64,000 bases of DNA, from the NCBI RefSeq assembly GCF_039542385.1, contig NZ_BAABIA010000004.1, positions 124,001-188,000 on the forward strand, read 5' to 3'. The position numbers and the translations under genes are program-made. Within the stretch, counting starts at the first letter, position 1; each line of letters starts with the position of its first letter. Below the pieces are notes generated by a model, which saw nothing but the letters and a program-made list of their open reading frames with translations, was not told the origin of the DNA and made no database searches. The DNA is from Prosthecobacter algae. Lineage in GTDB: Bacteria > Verrucomicrobiota > Verrucomicrobiia > Verrucomicrobiales > Verrucomicrobiaceae. Positions 51,755 through 61,073 of the stretch are shown here, one piece after another.

Positions 51755-53669
51755 CCTCCTCGCAGGCTTTTCGCGCAAGCTCACGAGCTTCGGTTCGATC
51801 TCGGATAGCTTTCTCGACGAGGTTAGCTATCCGATCCCTTGTCTTTTTTGCTTTTGGGAGTGCCAAGCGAATTTCGTGGATCTTGTTACCCAGCGAATCA
51901 ATAATGTCCTGGCTGACGCAGAAACTCTTGATCTGTCGCTGTGCAAATGGACATGTCAGGGCAGCTAAAAGCAAGAATGGCGTCATCTTCTCCGGCTTCT
52001 CGACACGGATTTTGTAGATATGACTTTGGTAGAGCATCGGTAGGTCGTATCCAGTGACTACGGCGCATGTGCCAATCAGATAAGTCCCGTCTCTCACCAT
52101 GAGGATATCATTCTCGCGAACATCCTGACGTGGACGGTAGCGCTCATAGATTTCTTCCGAGACGCAGTGCTTTGGATCGCTCTTTACCTCCCAGTTCGAA
52201 ATATCCGACGTGCGAACGAATGGAATCTCACCCGTGCCGTAAGCTAGTTTACCCACTTCGTCACCAGTGGAGAGCGAAAGCACCCCGTCCTTGATCAAGT
52301 CTCCAAACGAAACAATGTCGTGCGTTTCCGTTAGCCGTTCTGACTCGCTTTCAGCATCGAATTCAAATGCGCGAGGAGCGAGATTTAGCCCAAGCCGGTC
52401 CTTGGGAACCAAAATTCCCATGTGCCCATGGTTTCCAACGCCTGTCTTCTGGAAATCAGCGAAATTTGCCGCAATTTGAGGAACATGATTTAGAGGCACT
52501 GACCGCCCGCGGCTGTCATGGCCGCACCATTTTGCGTCGGCAAAGAATACCGAACTCCGTTTGCTCTTTGACGGCTTTTTTTGTAGCACGACCGCGACCG
52601 TTTTCGTGTGAGTTCCGCCCTTTCCTGATGTTTTAAACAGCGCTTCCGGCATTCCGACCACTGCAACAAGGTCCGCGACACTCTGCATATACTGAACAAC
52701 ATACGCATGCGATTTGGACGATACGATACTCTCTGGGAGAATTGCTCCCAAGAATCCGCCAGGCTTCACAAGTTTTAGGCATCGCTCAACAAACAGAACC
52801 TGGGGTGGCGTAGACGGATTCATCGCCCCATTCGGAACGAACGCTTCTTTTGCCCCATCGGATTTGATCCATTTCCGCGCTAGGTCGTAACGCATCAAGG
52901 TGTTTGGCGAGGCGGCAACAATCTTTGCGCCAAATGGTGGATTGGTGAGAACGACGTCAAACAACTTGTCTTCGATTGCAATACCGTCTTGAGAGATGTC
53001 GGCCAAAGAGTCACCGCAAATGACCTCTGGCATTTTATCGAGATAAAGAGCCAGACGTCCGCGAGTAATACGGGCGAGGTAAGCGTCCTTGTCCACACCA
53101 CGCAGTGAAGCGGCTACATCAGTTGGGTCGGCCCCGGCCCCGACGAGGTGCTTCGCCGCAGCTATAAGAAAACCGCCAGCGCCACACGCAGGGTCACAGA
53201 TAGTCTGGTTCGACTTCGGATTTACTAAACTCACAAGCAGATCGACGGCGACAGTTGGAGTGAAAAATTGTCCTTCGCTGGATTTCACACCCGACCCAGC
53301 AAACGCTTCATAGAGTTCGCTGAAAATGTCCGCTCGGCACTTCTCAAGATCGATAATGTCAAATTGACGATCTACATACTGCAGCGAAACTGGATCTAGT
53401 TCGATTTCGTCGGCGAGAAGAAAGATTCCAGGAAGCACACTCTTCACATGGGCGAACGATGCGCGGTAAGACTTCGACAAATCCCCAGAGACCGTCAATC
53501 TTGGCGATTTTAACAGCCAGTGCTTCGCAAACACGCACTTGAACAGTTCATCCATCAAAGCGCGGTCTCGGGTGGCCCCAAGAAGTCGGCCTGCAAGGAA
53601 ATTGCGGATGTTTTGAAAAGCCGAACGGTGTGAGGTCGGCAAGAGTTCAAGAGTTTGTTCAACTTGCAT
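51741..53669 (-). CDS. N6-adenine DNA methylase fused to a specificity (HsdS-like) domain
   Basis: 642 residues from the ATG at 53669 (a TTG at 53705 is also open). The HsdM-like part has GQFFTPTVAVDLLVSLV, motif I CDPACGAGGFLIAAAKHL (about 158-170) and motif IV NPPF (about 243). From about residue 455 the protein becomes a target-recognition domain (GEIPFVRTSDISNWEVK, ILMVRDGTYLIGTCAVV, MLYQSHIYKIRV), ending in a coiled helix. One chain therefore covers M and S functions. No nuclease motif is inside it; the convergent HNH gene is the likely restriction partner. Confidence 0.87.
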   Translation of the reverse strand: MQVEQTLELLPTSHRSAFQNIRNFLAGRLLGATRDRALMDELFKCVFAKHWLLKSPRLTVSGDLSKSYRASFAHVKSVLPGIFLLADEIELDPVSLQYVDRQFDIIDLEKCRADIFSELYEAFAGSGVKSSEGQFFTPTVAVDLLVSLVNPKSNQTICDPACGAGGFLIAAAKHLVGAGADPTDVAASLRGVDKDAYLARITRGRLALYLDKMPEVICGDSLADISQDGIAIEDKLFDVVLTNPPFGAKIVAASPNTLMRYDLARKWIKSDGAKEAFVPNGAMNPSTPPQVLFVERCLKLVKPGGFLGAILPESIVSSKSHAYVVQYMQSVADLVAVVGMPEALFKTSGKGGTHTKTVAVVLQKKPSKSKRSSVFFADAKWCGHDSRGRSVPLNHVPQIAANFADFQKTGVGNHGHMGILVPKDRLGLNLAPRAFEFDAESESERLTETHDIVSFGDLIKDGVLSLSTGDEVGKLAYGTGEIPFVRTSDISNWEVKSDPKHCVSEEIYERYRPRQDVRENDILMVRDGTYLIGTCAVVTGYDLPMLYQSHIYKIRVEKPEKMTPFLLLAALTCPFAQRQIKSFCVSQDIIDSLGNKIHEIRLALPKAKKTRDRIANLVEKAIRDRTEARELARKACEEVMAG

Positions 53670-53752
53670 TACAGCTTCTGTAGATGGTTGGTCGTCACCC
53701 GTCAATTACAGGTTCTGTAAAAACTTCATCCAGGAAATACCTGATCGGCCAG

Positions 53753-53772
53753 TTTGCCGCGGGTGCGGCAAA
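53753..53772. repeat. Perfect short hairpin between the methylase and DUF1552 genes
   Basis: TTTGCCGCGGGTGCGGCAAA forms an 8-bp stem with a GGGT loop in the 181-bp gap at the island boundary. It has no U-tract on either side. Confidence 0.55.
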
Positions 53773-53850
53773 GGCGGGCAATTTCTACAGATTTCCGACA
53801 TACTTTCCACCATCGTCACCCTACTCAGCCAAGAGTGTGGCAGATCAGCT

Positions 53851-55233
53851 TTATCCGCCAACCATCTCCTCCATCCGCTTCGTCGCGATCCCAATCGGCC
53901 GGTCCAGGGGCACGCCTGCGCAGGTCAGTAGCGTGGTGAGCAGATCCCCCTGATTGCCCTTTGTATCAGCGAGGAAGCGGCCGGTGTTCACGGAGCCGCC
54001 GCCTTTGCCGGCGATGATGAAGGGGAGGTTTTTGCGGCTGTGGTCGTTGCCGTCTTCCAGGCCGGAGCCCCACATCATGAGGCAGTTGTCCAGGAGGGTA
54101 CCGTTGCCTTCGCGGAGGCTGGCCATCTTTTTCACCATGTAGGCAAACTGGGTGATGTTAAAGGCGGTGATGGCGGCGACTTTCGCGACCTGATCCGCCT
54201 TGTGGTTGTGATGCGTCTGGGAGTGATGCGAGTCGGTGAAGCCGAGTTCGGGATACGACACGCCGTTGGGCGTGGAGCCGATGTAGGTGCTGACGCGGGT
54301 GGTATCCGTCTGGAAGGCGAGCACGTTGAGGTCGCACATGACCTGCATGTATTCGCTACGTTTGTCGCCCTCGGGAATGCGGATCTCGATGGGCGGTGAA
54401 TCCGTGGCGCTGCGCTTGCTGGAGGCGACGCCGGCTTTCTCCAGGGCGGATTCTTTCTGGCGCATCTCGATGGCGGCGATGCGGCGCTCCACCGAGCGCA
54501 CGCTGTCCAGGTATTCGTCCAGCTTGTGCTGGTCGTTCTGCGGCAGCTTCTTGCGCAGGTCACGCGCACCGCTGATCACCAGGTCCAGCATCTGCCGCTC
54601 CAGCGGATCGGCCTTGCGGCTGCTGCCGGAGGAGTCCGACTTGCCGAACAAACGATTCAGTACGTTGCGCGGATTGATCTCCGCCGGGACGGCCTGCGTG
54701 GGCGAGCGGTAGCTGCAGTGCGAGTAGTAACCTTCGTTCAGGCCCTCCTGATTCTCCTTGTGCGTCTGCGGCATGGTGGCCAGTTCCAGCGAGGGCAGGG
54801 AAGTCATCGCGCCCACGTAGTTCGCGGCGATCTGATCCGCCGAGATGGCGATGTGGATCTGGTTGCGCTTGCTCGGGTCCGGCAGGCAGGCGGTGAGCCA
54901 GGTGGAAAGCTCCAGCGCATGCGGAGCGCCATTGAAGGGGGCAATCGGCACCCCGGAGATGCCCTTCATGAGCAGGCACTGATCCAGAATGGGCCGCAGG
55001 GACTCCAGCGCAGGCGGCGGGGAGCTGAGGTAGCTCTCCGGCGTGGCAGGCCAGAACTGATCTGGAATCACCCCATGCGGCATGTACATGAACCCGAGGC
55101 GCACGGGTGGCTTCACCGCCGCGCGCCCCTTCACGGAGTCTGCCCAGCCCATCGTTTCCAAAAGCGGCAGGCCCAGGCTGGCTCCAATGCCTTTCAAATA
55201 GGTGCGGCGATCAATGAGGTTCTTGCGGGTCAT
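53851..55233 (-). CDS. DUF1552 exported protein
   Basis: 460 residues. The N-terminus is Tat/Sec-like with [20 protein letters not shown], standard for DUF1552. Inside are [32 protein letters not shown] and [20 protein letters not shown], and the C-terminal [17 protein letters not shown]. The family has a sulfatase-like fold seen almost only in Planctomycetes and Verrucomicrobia. It forms a unit with the DUF1592 protein 28 bp upstream. The function is unknown but it is presumed periplasmic and associated with electron-transfer cytochromes. Confidence 0.9.
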   Translation of the reverse strand: MTRKNLIDRRTYLKGIGASLGLPLLETMGWADSVKGRAAVKPPVRLGFMYMPHGVIPDQFWPATPESYLSSPPPALESLRPILDQCLLMKGISGVPIAPFNGAPHALELSTWLTACLPDPSKRNQIHIAISADQIAANYVGAMTSLPSLELATMPQTHKENQEGLNEGYYSHCSYRSPTQAVPAEINPRNVLNRLFGKSDSSGSSRKADPLERQMLDLVISGARDLRKKLPQNDQHKLDEYLDSVRSVERRIAAIEMRQKESALEKAGVASSKRSATDSPPIEIRIPEGDKRSEYMQVMCDLNVLAFQTDTTRVSTYIGSTPNGVSYPELGFTDSHHSQTHHNHKADQVAKVAAITAFNITQFAYMVKKMASLREGNGTLLDNCLMMWGSGLEDGNDHSRKNLPFIIAGKGGGSVNTGRFLADTKGNQGDLLTTLLTCAGVPLDRPIGIATKRMEEMVGG

Positions 55234-55261
55234 GGCAGTGACAATGGAAGGGGGGCTAAAC

Positions 55262-57190
55262 TCAGTCTTGGACGCGGCGATTCAGAAAGGGGTAACTGGT
55301 GACGATCTCCGTGATGAGGGTCTGCATCCGATAGCCATCCTGGGCGATGGTTTTCATGAGCTGATCCACCACGATCTTGTCATAACCTTCAAGCTGCCGG
55401 CACAGCGCATAGGCCATGAGTTTCTCCGTTAAGTTACGGGCCAGATCGTCCTTTCGTGCAGCGATGATGCTTTTCAGCTCGCCAGGGGTGGAGAACCGCT
55501 TGCCCCCTGGCAGCTCGCCCGCGGCATCAATGGCGCCTCCCGTATCATCCTTGTCCCGCCAGCGCCCGATGGCATCGAAGTTTTCCAGGCCAAAGCCGAT
55601 GGGGTCCAGGATCTTGTGGCAGTTGGCGCACACGGCATTCGTGCGGTGCAGTTCCGTGCGCTGCCGCAGGGTCAGATTGGCCACCTTTTTTTGGTCCTGC
55701 TTTTCCAGCGCCGGGACATTCGGTGGGGCAGGGGGCACGTGTTCCCCCAGCACCTGCTCCAGCACCCACACGCCCCGGTTCACCGCGCTGGTGCGGTTGG
55801 GGAAAGAGGTGGTGGCTAAAATGCCCGGCATGCCGAGGATGCCACCGCGATTCGCATTGGTCAGCTTCACCTTGCGCATCTTGGGCCCGGTGACGTCCTT
55901 CTCCAGGCTATAGACCTTGGCGAGTGTCTCATTGAGGAAGGTGTAGTCGCTGGCCACAAAGGCGACCACGCTGAGGTTCCCCCGCACGATGCTGTCAAAG
56001 AACAGCCGCGCCTCATCATACATGGCCGTGCGCAGCGCGGGTGTCATCTGCGGGAACTTCTTCGGATCAAACGTCTTGCCCTCCAGACTGCCCAAACCCA
56101 GCCACTGTGACCCGAAGCCATCAAACAAGGCCCGCGCACGAGGATGGGCCAGCATGCGCTTCACCTGGGCCTTGAGCACGGCAGGCTCATGAAGCTGGCC
56201 CGCATCCGCCAGTGCGGACAGCTCCTCATCCGGCATCGTGGCCCACAGCAGGTACGACAGACGGGAGGCGAGTTGGTAATCATCCAGGGGCACGATCTTC
56301 TTGCCCGCCTCCGCTTCCTTTGCCGGAGTGATGTAAAGGAACTGAGGGGAAACGAGAAGCGCCTTGAGCATGAGCCGCAGTGACCCCTGGTAATCTAGTT
56401 GGTTAGACCGACCCAGATCAAACACGCCCGTCAGCGTGGCCACCTCCGCCTCCGAGGGCGGCCTGCGGTAAGCCTTTCGTGCCAGCGAACGAGCCACCTT
56501 CCGAGCGGCTTCGCGTTCGTCCGTTCCTGGGGTTGGTGGTTTGCCTAACAAACGATTCTGCCATTCCGTGGGCGGCTTTTCCGGTGTGGCGAAGATGCGG
56601 TCCAGTACTTCATTGGCGATGCCGAGGTATTGCTCTGTCTGCATGGGCGAGAGGGAATTCAGATACCCCTGGCCGGCCACTTCATCCGGTAACTCCTCCG
56701 CCACCGCGGGGTCCACACCGAAGAGATCGTGCAGCGTGTTGCCATACTCCACCTTGGTCAGGCGACGGATCACAAACGGGCCCGGATCCTTCGCGCTGAG
56801 GTACTTGATCTTGCCTAGGCTTTGCAGAAACAGCTCGCGCTCCTCAGCCGCAGGCTGGTCCGAATCATCCGGCGGCATGTCATGCGCGTTCACATTGGCA
56901 AAGGCCTGCATCCACTTCCGGCTCGCGGAAGACTCGCCTGGATTCTTCAGCGCCGGCTCAAAGTTCAGCCCGCCCTTCGTGCGCCGATTGCTATGGCACT
57001 CACTGCAATACGTCTTCACAAAGGGCACCACGCCTTTCTTGAACGACTCCTTGGCCTCCGCCTGCAGCGCGGCAAATTCCGCATCTGCCACCCCCTCGGC
57101 TGGCATCCTACTAGGCCTCGCCAGCATCAGCCCAAGGCTCAACACACTGAAAAACATCAGGCCAGGGCTGGTCAATTCGGATTTCGTCAT
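55262..57190 (-). CDS. Cytochrome-type DUF1587/1592/1588/1585 protein
   Basis: 642 residues from the ATG at 57190. After a hydrophobic leader ([17 protein letters not shown]) comes a PSCyt1 haem motif (YCSECH). Next are DUF1587 ([20 protein letters not shown]), DUF1595/1592 ([40 protein letters not shown]), DUF1588 with a second CxxCH ([20 protein letters not shown]) and DUF1585 near the C-terminus. Two CxxCH sites suggest covalent haem c. It is transcribed before DUF1552 in the typical planctomycete-type operon and lies in the periplasm. Confidence 0.92.
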   Translation of the reverse strand: MTKSELTSPGLMFFSVLSLGLMLARPSRMPAEGVADAEFAALQAEAKESFKKGVVPFVKTYCSECHSNRRTKGGLNFEPALKNPGESSASRKWMQAFANVNAHDMPPDDSDQPAAEERELFLQSLGKIKYLSAKDPGPFVIRRLTKVEYGNTLHDLFGVDPAVAEELPDEVAGQGYLNSLSPMQTEQYLGIANEVLDRIFATPEKPPTEWQNRLLGKPPTPGTDEREAARKVARSLARKAYRRPPSEAEVATLTGVFDLGRSNQLDYQGSLRLMLKALLVSPQFLYITPAKEAEAGKKIVPLDDYQLASRLSYLLWATMPDEELSALADAGQLHEPAVLKAQVKRMLAHPRARALFDGFGSQWLGLGSLEGKTFDPKKFPQMTPALRTAMYDEARLFFDSIVRGNLSVVAFVASDYTFLNETLAKVYSLEKDVTGPKMRKVKLTNANRGGILGMPGILATTSFPNRTSAVNRGVWVLEQVLGEHVPPAPPNVPALEKQDQKKVANLTLRQRTELHRTNAVCANCHKILDPIGFGLENFDAIGRWRDKDDTGGAIDAAGELPGGKRFSTPGELKSIIAARKDDLARNLTEKLMAYALCRQLEGYDKIVVDQLMKTIAQDGYRMQTLITEIVTSYPFLNRRVQD

Positions 57191-57369
57191 TCGGATCTTC
57201 AAAAAAGGGGGGATTAGATTACGGAGGACCGTCTGTTGGGTTATCATCAAAACGCTTTGGTGGAAAAGCATTCTGCGAATGCTGGCGGCCTGCGCAAATA
57301 GTTGGCCGAAGCATGTCCTTTGTCTTGATCCTCGTTCGTCATTGTCTTGGAATCTTACATCGCCCCATC

Positions 57370-57828
57370 ATGAACACTGACACCCATACCATCCGTCTGC
57401 ACCGCGTCCTGCGTGCCAAACCTGAGCGCGTCTATCGCGCCTTTCTCGATGCCGATGCCAAGGCCAAGTGGCTGCCGCCGCATGGCTTCACGGGCAAGGT
57501 GCATCATCTGGATGCCCGGGTGGGTGGGACTTACCGGATGTCGTTCACCAATTTCACCACCGGCTCCAGTCACTCGTTTGGCGGCACTTACACGGAGCTG
57601 ACGCCGAATGAGCGCCTCTGCTACACGGACAAGTTCGAGGACCCGAATCTGCCGGGGGAGATGCATGTCACGGTGGAGCTGAAGGAGGTCTTCTGCGGCA
57701 CGGAGCTGAACATCACGCAGGCCGGTGTGCCTGTTATGATCCCTGCGGCGGCCTGCTATCAAGGGTGGCAGGAGTCGCTGATTCTTCTTGCCCAGTTAGT
57801 CGAGCCTGAGATTCCGGATGAGGCTTAA
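57370..57828 (+). CDS. SRPBCC (AHSA1-type) family protein
   Basis: 152 residues from the ATG at 57370 (codons to 57313 overlap the promoter region of the divergent gene). The Aha1-like START fold is shown by IRLHRVLRAKPERVYRAFLD, KWLPPHGFTGKVHHLD, VGGTYRMSFTNF and the C-terminal helix ACYQGWQESLILLAQLV. It binds small hydrophobic ligands; its role is unknown. Not linked to an ArsR gene, unlike the copy at 34771. Confidence 0.88.
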   Translation: MNTDTHTIRLHRVLRAKPERVYRAFLDADAKAKWLPPHGFTGKVHHLDARVGGTYRMSFTNFTTGSSHSFGGTYTELTPNERLCYTDKFEDPNLPGEMHVTVELKEVFCGTELNITQAGVPVMIPAAACYQGWQESLILLAQLVEPEIPDEA

Positions 57829-57832
57829 CCAA

Positions 57833-57958
57833 GGCCACCCGCTGGCGCGGGCAGCTACGGGGGGAGTGTGCAGAGAGGAGGGCCACCCGCTGGCGCGGGC
57901 AGCTACGGGGGGAGTGTGCAGATCGGAGGGCCACCCGCTGGCGCGGGCAGCTACGGGG
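57833..57958. repeat. 48-bp tandem direct repeat, about 2.6 copies
   Basis: Units begin at 57833, 57881 and 57929 (GGCCACCCGCTGGCGCGGGC start of each), exactly 48 bp apart and almost identical; the third is cut after CTACGGGG. Each unit carries a CCCGC/GCGGG mini-hairpin. No protein is convincingly encoded. Confidence 0.85.
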
Positions 57959-57990
57959 TTATTTCAAAGAGCTAAGGTGGCCCCGACTGT

Positions 57991-59142
57991 TTAGGCGGAG
58001 GCTTCGGGGCGTTGTTGTTCGGCTTCCATGGCGGCTTTTTCGGCGGCGATGGCGGCCAGAGCTGCGGCGCGGCGGGCGCGTTCCTTGGCCTCTTGCTCGG
58101 CGCGGGCCTTGGCGGCGGCGGCTTCGCGGCGGGCTTTGGCTTCTTCTTCGATTTGGCGGGCGGCTGCTTTTTCAACGTCCTGCTTGGCCTTCAGGGCGGC
58201 TGCTGCTGCTTTCACGGCTTCGATTTCACGGCGTGCCAGTTCTCGGGCGGCTTCCTTGGCGGCTTCGCGTTCGGCATCGGCTTTGGCCTTGGCTTCGGCG
58301 GCGGCCTGACGGGCAGCGATCTTCTCGGCCTGGAGGCGGGCGTTCTCGGCAGCTTTCTCTGCGGCTGCTTGGGCACGGGCCAGAGTGGCGGCTTCCTTTT
58401 CGGCTTGGAGTCTAGCTTTCTCGGCCGCCTTTTCGGCAGCGGCTTGTTCCTTGGCCATGCGGGCAGCTTCTTTCTCTTCGGCGATGCGTGCCTTCTCGGC
58501 GGCTTTCTCAGCGTCGGCCAGTTCTTTGGCCAAGCGGGCGGCTTCTTTCTCTTCGGCCAGACGGGCTTTTTCGGCGGCCTTTTCGGCTGCGGCTTGTTCG
58601 CGGGCGAGGATGGCGGCTTCCTTTTCGGCTTGGAGGCGAGCCTTCTCAGCGGCCTGCTCGGCTGCGGCTTGTTCTTTGGCTAACCGGGTGGCTTCTTTCT
58701 CTTCGGCGATGCGGGCCTTCTCTGCTGCTTTTTCGGCTGCGGCTTGTTCGCGGGCGGCGATGGTGGCTTCCTTTTCGGCCTGGAGTCTAGCTTTCTCGGC
58801 CGCCTTTTCGGCAGCGGCTTGTTCCTTGGCCACTCGAGCAGCTTCTTTCTCTTCGGCGATGCGGGCTTTCTCGGCAGCGTGTGCTGCTGCTTTTTCGGCA
58901 ATGGCTTGCTCGCGGGCGAGGATGATGGCCTCTTTGGCGGCGATGTCGGCGGCGAATTTGGCTTCCTGGGCCTGGGCCAGTTGGGTGGTGAACTCGCGCA
59001 ACTGGCGGGCGAGGTTCTGGGCGGTTTCGGTCAGGACCGGGGCGGCGTCGGTGGGCACGCGTGGCAGGAGTTCGAGCGACTCAAGCCGGGCGGCGGTGTC
59101 GCTGAGGAGGGCGGTGAACTTGGGGTCGAGTCTCGTGGTCAT
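57991..59142 (-). CDS. Alanine-rich coiled-coil protein of 25-residue repeats
   Basis: 383 residues. A short N-terminal globular part (LDPKFTALLSDTAARLESLE) is followed by some eight repeats of 25 residues, of two alternating kinds: EKARIAEEKEAARVAKEQAA and EKARLQAEKEATIAAREQAA (each plus AEKAA). A less regular Ala/Lys/Arg helix runs to a C-terminal QQRPEASA. This must be a very long alpha helix, either a coiled coil or a single stable helix; 25 residues in 7 turns gives 3.57 residues per turn. It may be a TolA- or IncA-like spacer or scaffold. Same strand as the terminase-like gene 150 bp upstream. Confidence 0.78.
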   Translation of the reverse strand: MTTRLDPKFTALLSDTAARLESLELLPRVPTDAAPVLTETAQNLARQLREFTTQLAQAQEAKFAADIAAKEAIILAREQAIAEKAAAHAAEKARIAEEKEAARVAKEQAAAEKAAEKARLQAEKEATIAAREQAAAEKAAEKARIAEEKEATRLAKEQAAAEQAAEKARLQAEKEAAILAREQAAAEKAAEKARLAEEKEAARLAKELADAEKAAEKARIAEEKEAARMAKEQAAAEKAAEKARLQAEKEAATLARAQAAAEKAAENARLQAEKIAARQAAAEAKAKADAEREAAKEAARELARREIEAVKAAAAALKAKQDVEKAAARQIEEEAKARREAAAAKARAEQEAKERARRAAALAAIAAEKAAMEAEQQRPEASA

Positions 59143-59292
59143 CGGAGGGTTGGCTGAAACGGGACCTTCATGAATGGAGACGGTTGGGGGCGTGTAAAGT
59201 TCTTCTGGGCCGGATTTGAGGGCGGCTGGGGGGCGGGTATTTTACACCGCTGAGATTGGAAGGCCGCAGAGTAGGCCATGAGTGGGGCTGGG

Positions 59293-60246
59293 TCAGATGG
59301 AATGGGTGGCTAGGTGGCGGCGGCGAGGGCGGGTGATAGCAGGAACGGAACGGGGGATTTTGGCGCTGGGCAGCGCGGTGACGATGTGTGGGGATGGAAA
59401 AGGTTGCGGGGATGGGGATGGGAGGAGGTTAAGGTGTTGAGAGACAGCGGGTTGGGGTGGGGATTTGGTTGGGGATTCGAGGGGGGATGATTGATGGAGG
59501 AAGAGGCTGGGGGGGAAGGAGTGAGAGGCTGATTCGGATTCTGGGAGGGGGATTTTGGACAGGATTGCAGAATGGGCAGGATATACAGGAGGGGGATTTT
59601 GGTTGCGGGATTCGTGGGGTGAGGCGTGGGCGGCTAATGGGGTGAGGATGGCTTCGGGGGCGGGGGTGGGGGTGGGGATGGGGGTGGGGATGGGGCGGCC
59701 GAGGGTGTCTTGGCGGAGGCTGGGAAGGGCGTGGTCGGCCATGAGGGTTTGGAAGCGGGTGAGGCTTTCGGGGGAGCGAGGGGTGCCGGTGCGTTCGTGG
59801 GCGATGTTTTCGCGGCTGGCCATGGCGAGGAGGGCTTGCTCGGCCGGGGTGATGTCGGCGGGGGCGGGTGATTCGGCGGAGGGGAGGCCTTTGCCGAGGT
59901 GCCAGCCGCGCATGCGGCAGTAGAGGGTGGCGGCGCGCATCTGGGCGGGGCGGACTTCGCGGGTGCCGTTCATGACCTGCCAGAGCCAGACGAGCATTTC
60001 ATGCCGGGTTTCGGGCATGAGGAGGAGAGACGGGCAGTGGTGGTCGTGGAGTTCGGCGATGCGGGGTAGGCAGCCCCTCAGGTGATTGATGCGGGCCTGG
60101 ATGGCGGGGTTTTGCAGGAGTTTGCGGGAGCGTTGTTTGATGTTTTTGACGCTGTATCCGGCGTGGACGTAGGCGGAAGCGACGTCGTGGCCGGAAGCGC
60201 GGAGGGAAGCGAAGGTTTCGTGGCGAGGATCGGGGAGAGTGTGCAT
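59293..60246 (-). CDS. Terminase-small-subunit-like protein with long proline-rich tail
   Basis: 317 residues. Residues about 8-55 resemble the phage terminase small-subunit DNA-binding helices (RHETFASLRASGHDVASAYV, HAGYSVKNIKQRSRKLLQNP, AIQARINHLRG). A middle segment of 90 residues (HEMLVWLWQVMNGTREVRPA, MRAATLYCRMRGWHLGKG) retains helical character. Beyond residue 170 the sequence is low-complexity Pro/Ser/His, encoded by a G-rich plus strand. No large terminase, portal or other phage gene is near, so it is a domesticated or stranded phage-type gene. Likely nucleic-acid binding. Confidence 0.6.
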   Translation of the reverse strand: MHTLPDPRHETFASLRASGHDVASAYVHAGYSVKNIKQRSRKLLQNPAIQARINHLRGCLPRIAELHDHHCPSLLLMPETRHEMLVWLWQVMNGTREVRPAQMRAATLYCRMRGWHLGKGLPSAESPAPADITPAEQALLAMASRENIAHERTGTPRSPESLTRFQTLMADHALPSLRQDTLGRPIPTPIPTPTPAPEAILTPLAAHASPHESRNQNPPPVYPAHSAILSKIPLPESESASHSFPPSLFLHQSSPLESPTKSPPQPAVSQHLNLLPSPSPQPFPSPHIVTALPSAKIPRSVPAITRPRRRHLATHSI

Positions 60247-60875
60247 GGAAGGGTTCGAGGTTCGAATGATTTATATACAATATAATGTTTTGCGATGGGT
60301 GGCAACCTGGGAGATCGGGGGTGGATCTTCCGCCGTCAGCCATCTGACCAAGAACGCTAGGCAGGGTAGGGGGCTGTTTTGTCGTGAACACCAGTTGCTC
60401 CTCTAGCGCAGGGTTTTATGAATCAGCGGTTTGGGCGGTTTTTCATGGACCCATGAAATGCCCGGCAAGGCGACTATGGGCAGAATCTCCAGCTTTCCCA
60501 AGAACGCGCGGAACGCATCTCCCGGGAGCTGGTTTATCATGGCGTCAGTGCCGAGCGTCTCATGCCCGTGGGCTATGGTGAAGCCGAAGCCTCCTCCCCG
60601 GCAGATGCCAACGAAGCTACCCGCCGTCTGGACCGCCGGGTTGTCGTCTTCCACATGCGCTGAGGCCAAGGAAATTTCGGACCCAGCTTAGCGCATACCT
60701 ACCAGTCACGGACAGTAATTGTCCCGCAAGATGCGGGAGGTCGGGTGCTTGCGCCCCTTGACATAAATACCCGCCAGCGCGTCGGTGATACTAGTTACTG
60801 GCCACCTTCACCGCCGCCCCGGCCTTCCACTCCGGCATGCAATGGCCCTCCGGCTGCATCAGGAGGATGGAGTGC
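60247..60875. other. Gap holding gene remnants
   Basis: The OmpA remnant at 60457-60663 is described separately. A short minus-strand frame at about 60798-60850 reads ILLMQPEGHCMPEWKAGAA and then VKVASN before a stop, possibly the tail of another broken gene. A TATATAC-like AT run upstream of the terminase-like gene (about 60270-60285) may belong to its promoter. Confidence 0.4.
60457..60663 (+). pseudogene. Remnant of an OmpA C-terminal domain gene
   Basis: The frame is open from just after a TGA at 60454 to a TGA at 60661-60663, about 68 codons, with no start codon. It reads GDYGQNLQLSQERAERISRE, then LVYHGVSAERLMPVGYGEAE and ATRRLDRRVVVFHMR. This is the second half of the OmpA/MotB peptidoglycan-binding domain (N-x-x-LSxxRA, the GYGE turn and NRRV-like DRRV). 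The N-terminal half is missing, so it is a truncated gene. Confidence 0.75.
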
Positions 60876-61064
60876 ATGCGCCAATCAATGGGGGGCATTT
60901 ACACGCAGCTTCCGGCTAAAATGCCAGGCAAAACAGCTGCAAGAAAATCTAAGAAGGGCAAAAGTCGTGCGTTTTTTGCTATGGATGATAATTACGCCGT
61001 CAAAGATGAACACGAACGAGAGCAGTTTCGCCTGCTTCTTGCTGCCAGGGTCGAGACCTGGTGA
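60876..61064 (+). CDS. Small basic protein of unknown function
   Basis: 62 residues from the ATG at 60876, chosen because AGGAGG lies 9 nt upstream (60861-60866). It has a Lys/Arg-rich N-terminal half (MPGKTAARKSKKGKSRAFFA) and an acidic helical end (YAVKDEHEREQFRLLLAARV). It is followed 9 bp later by the next gene, suggesting an operon. No family recognised; a later start at 60924 is possible. Confidence 0.4.
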   Translation: MRQSMGGIYTQLPAKMPGKTAARKSKKGKSRAFFAMDDNYAVKDEHEREQFRLLLAARVETW

Positions 61065-61073
61065 CGGCGCCAT

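Noticed and set aside
57734-57934. Minus-strand frame with the repeated peptide SAHSPRSCPRQRVAL
   Set aside because: The 48-bp DNA repeat length is a multiple of 3, so any frame repeats; no start context or family supports coding.
57833-57958. Possible CRISPR array
   Set aside because: The repeats are directly adjacent without unique spacers and only about 2.6 copies exist; no cas gene is present.
58012-58683. Gly/Phe/Leu-rich plus-strand frame resembling a repetitive membrane or silk-like protein
   Set aside because: It is the antisense of the Ala/Glu/Lys coiled-coil repeats, whose composition produces it automatically.
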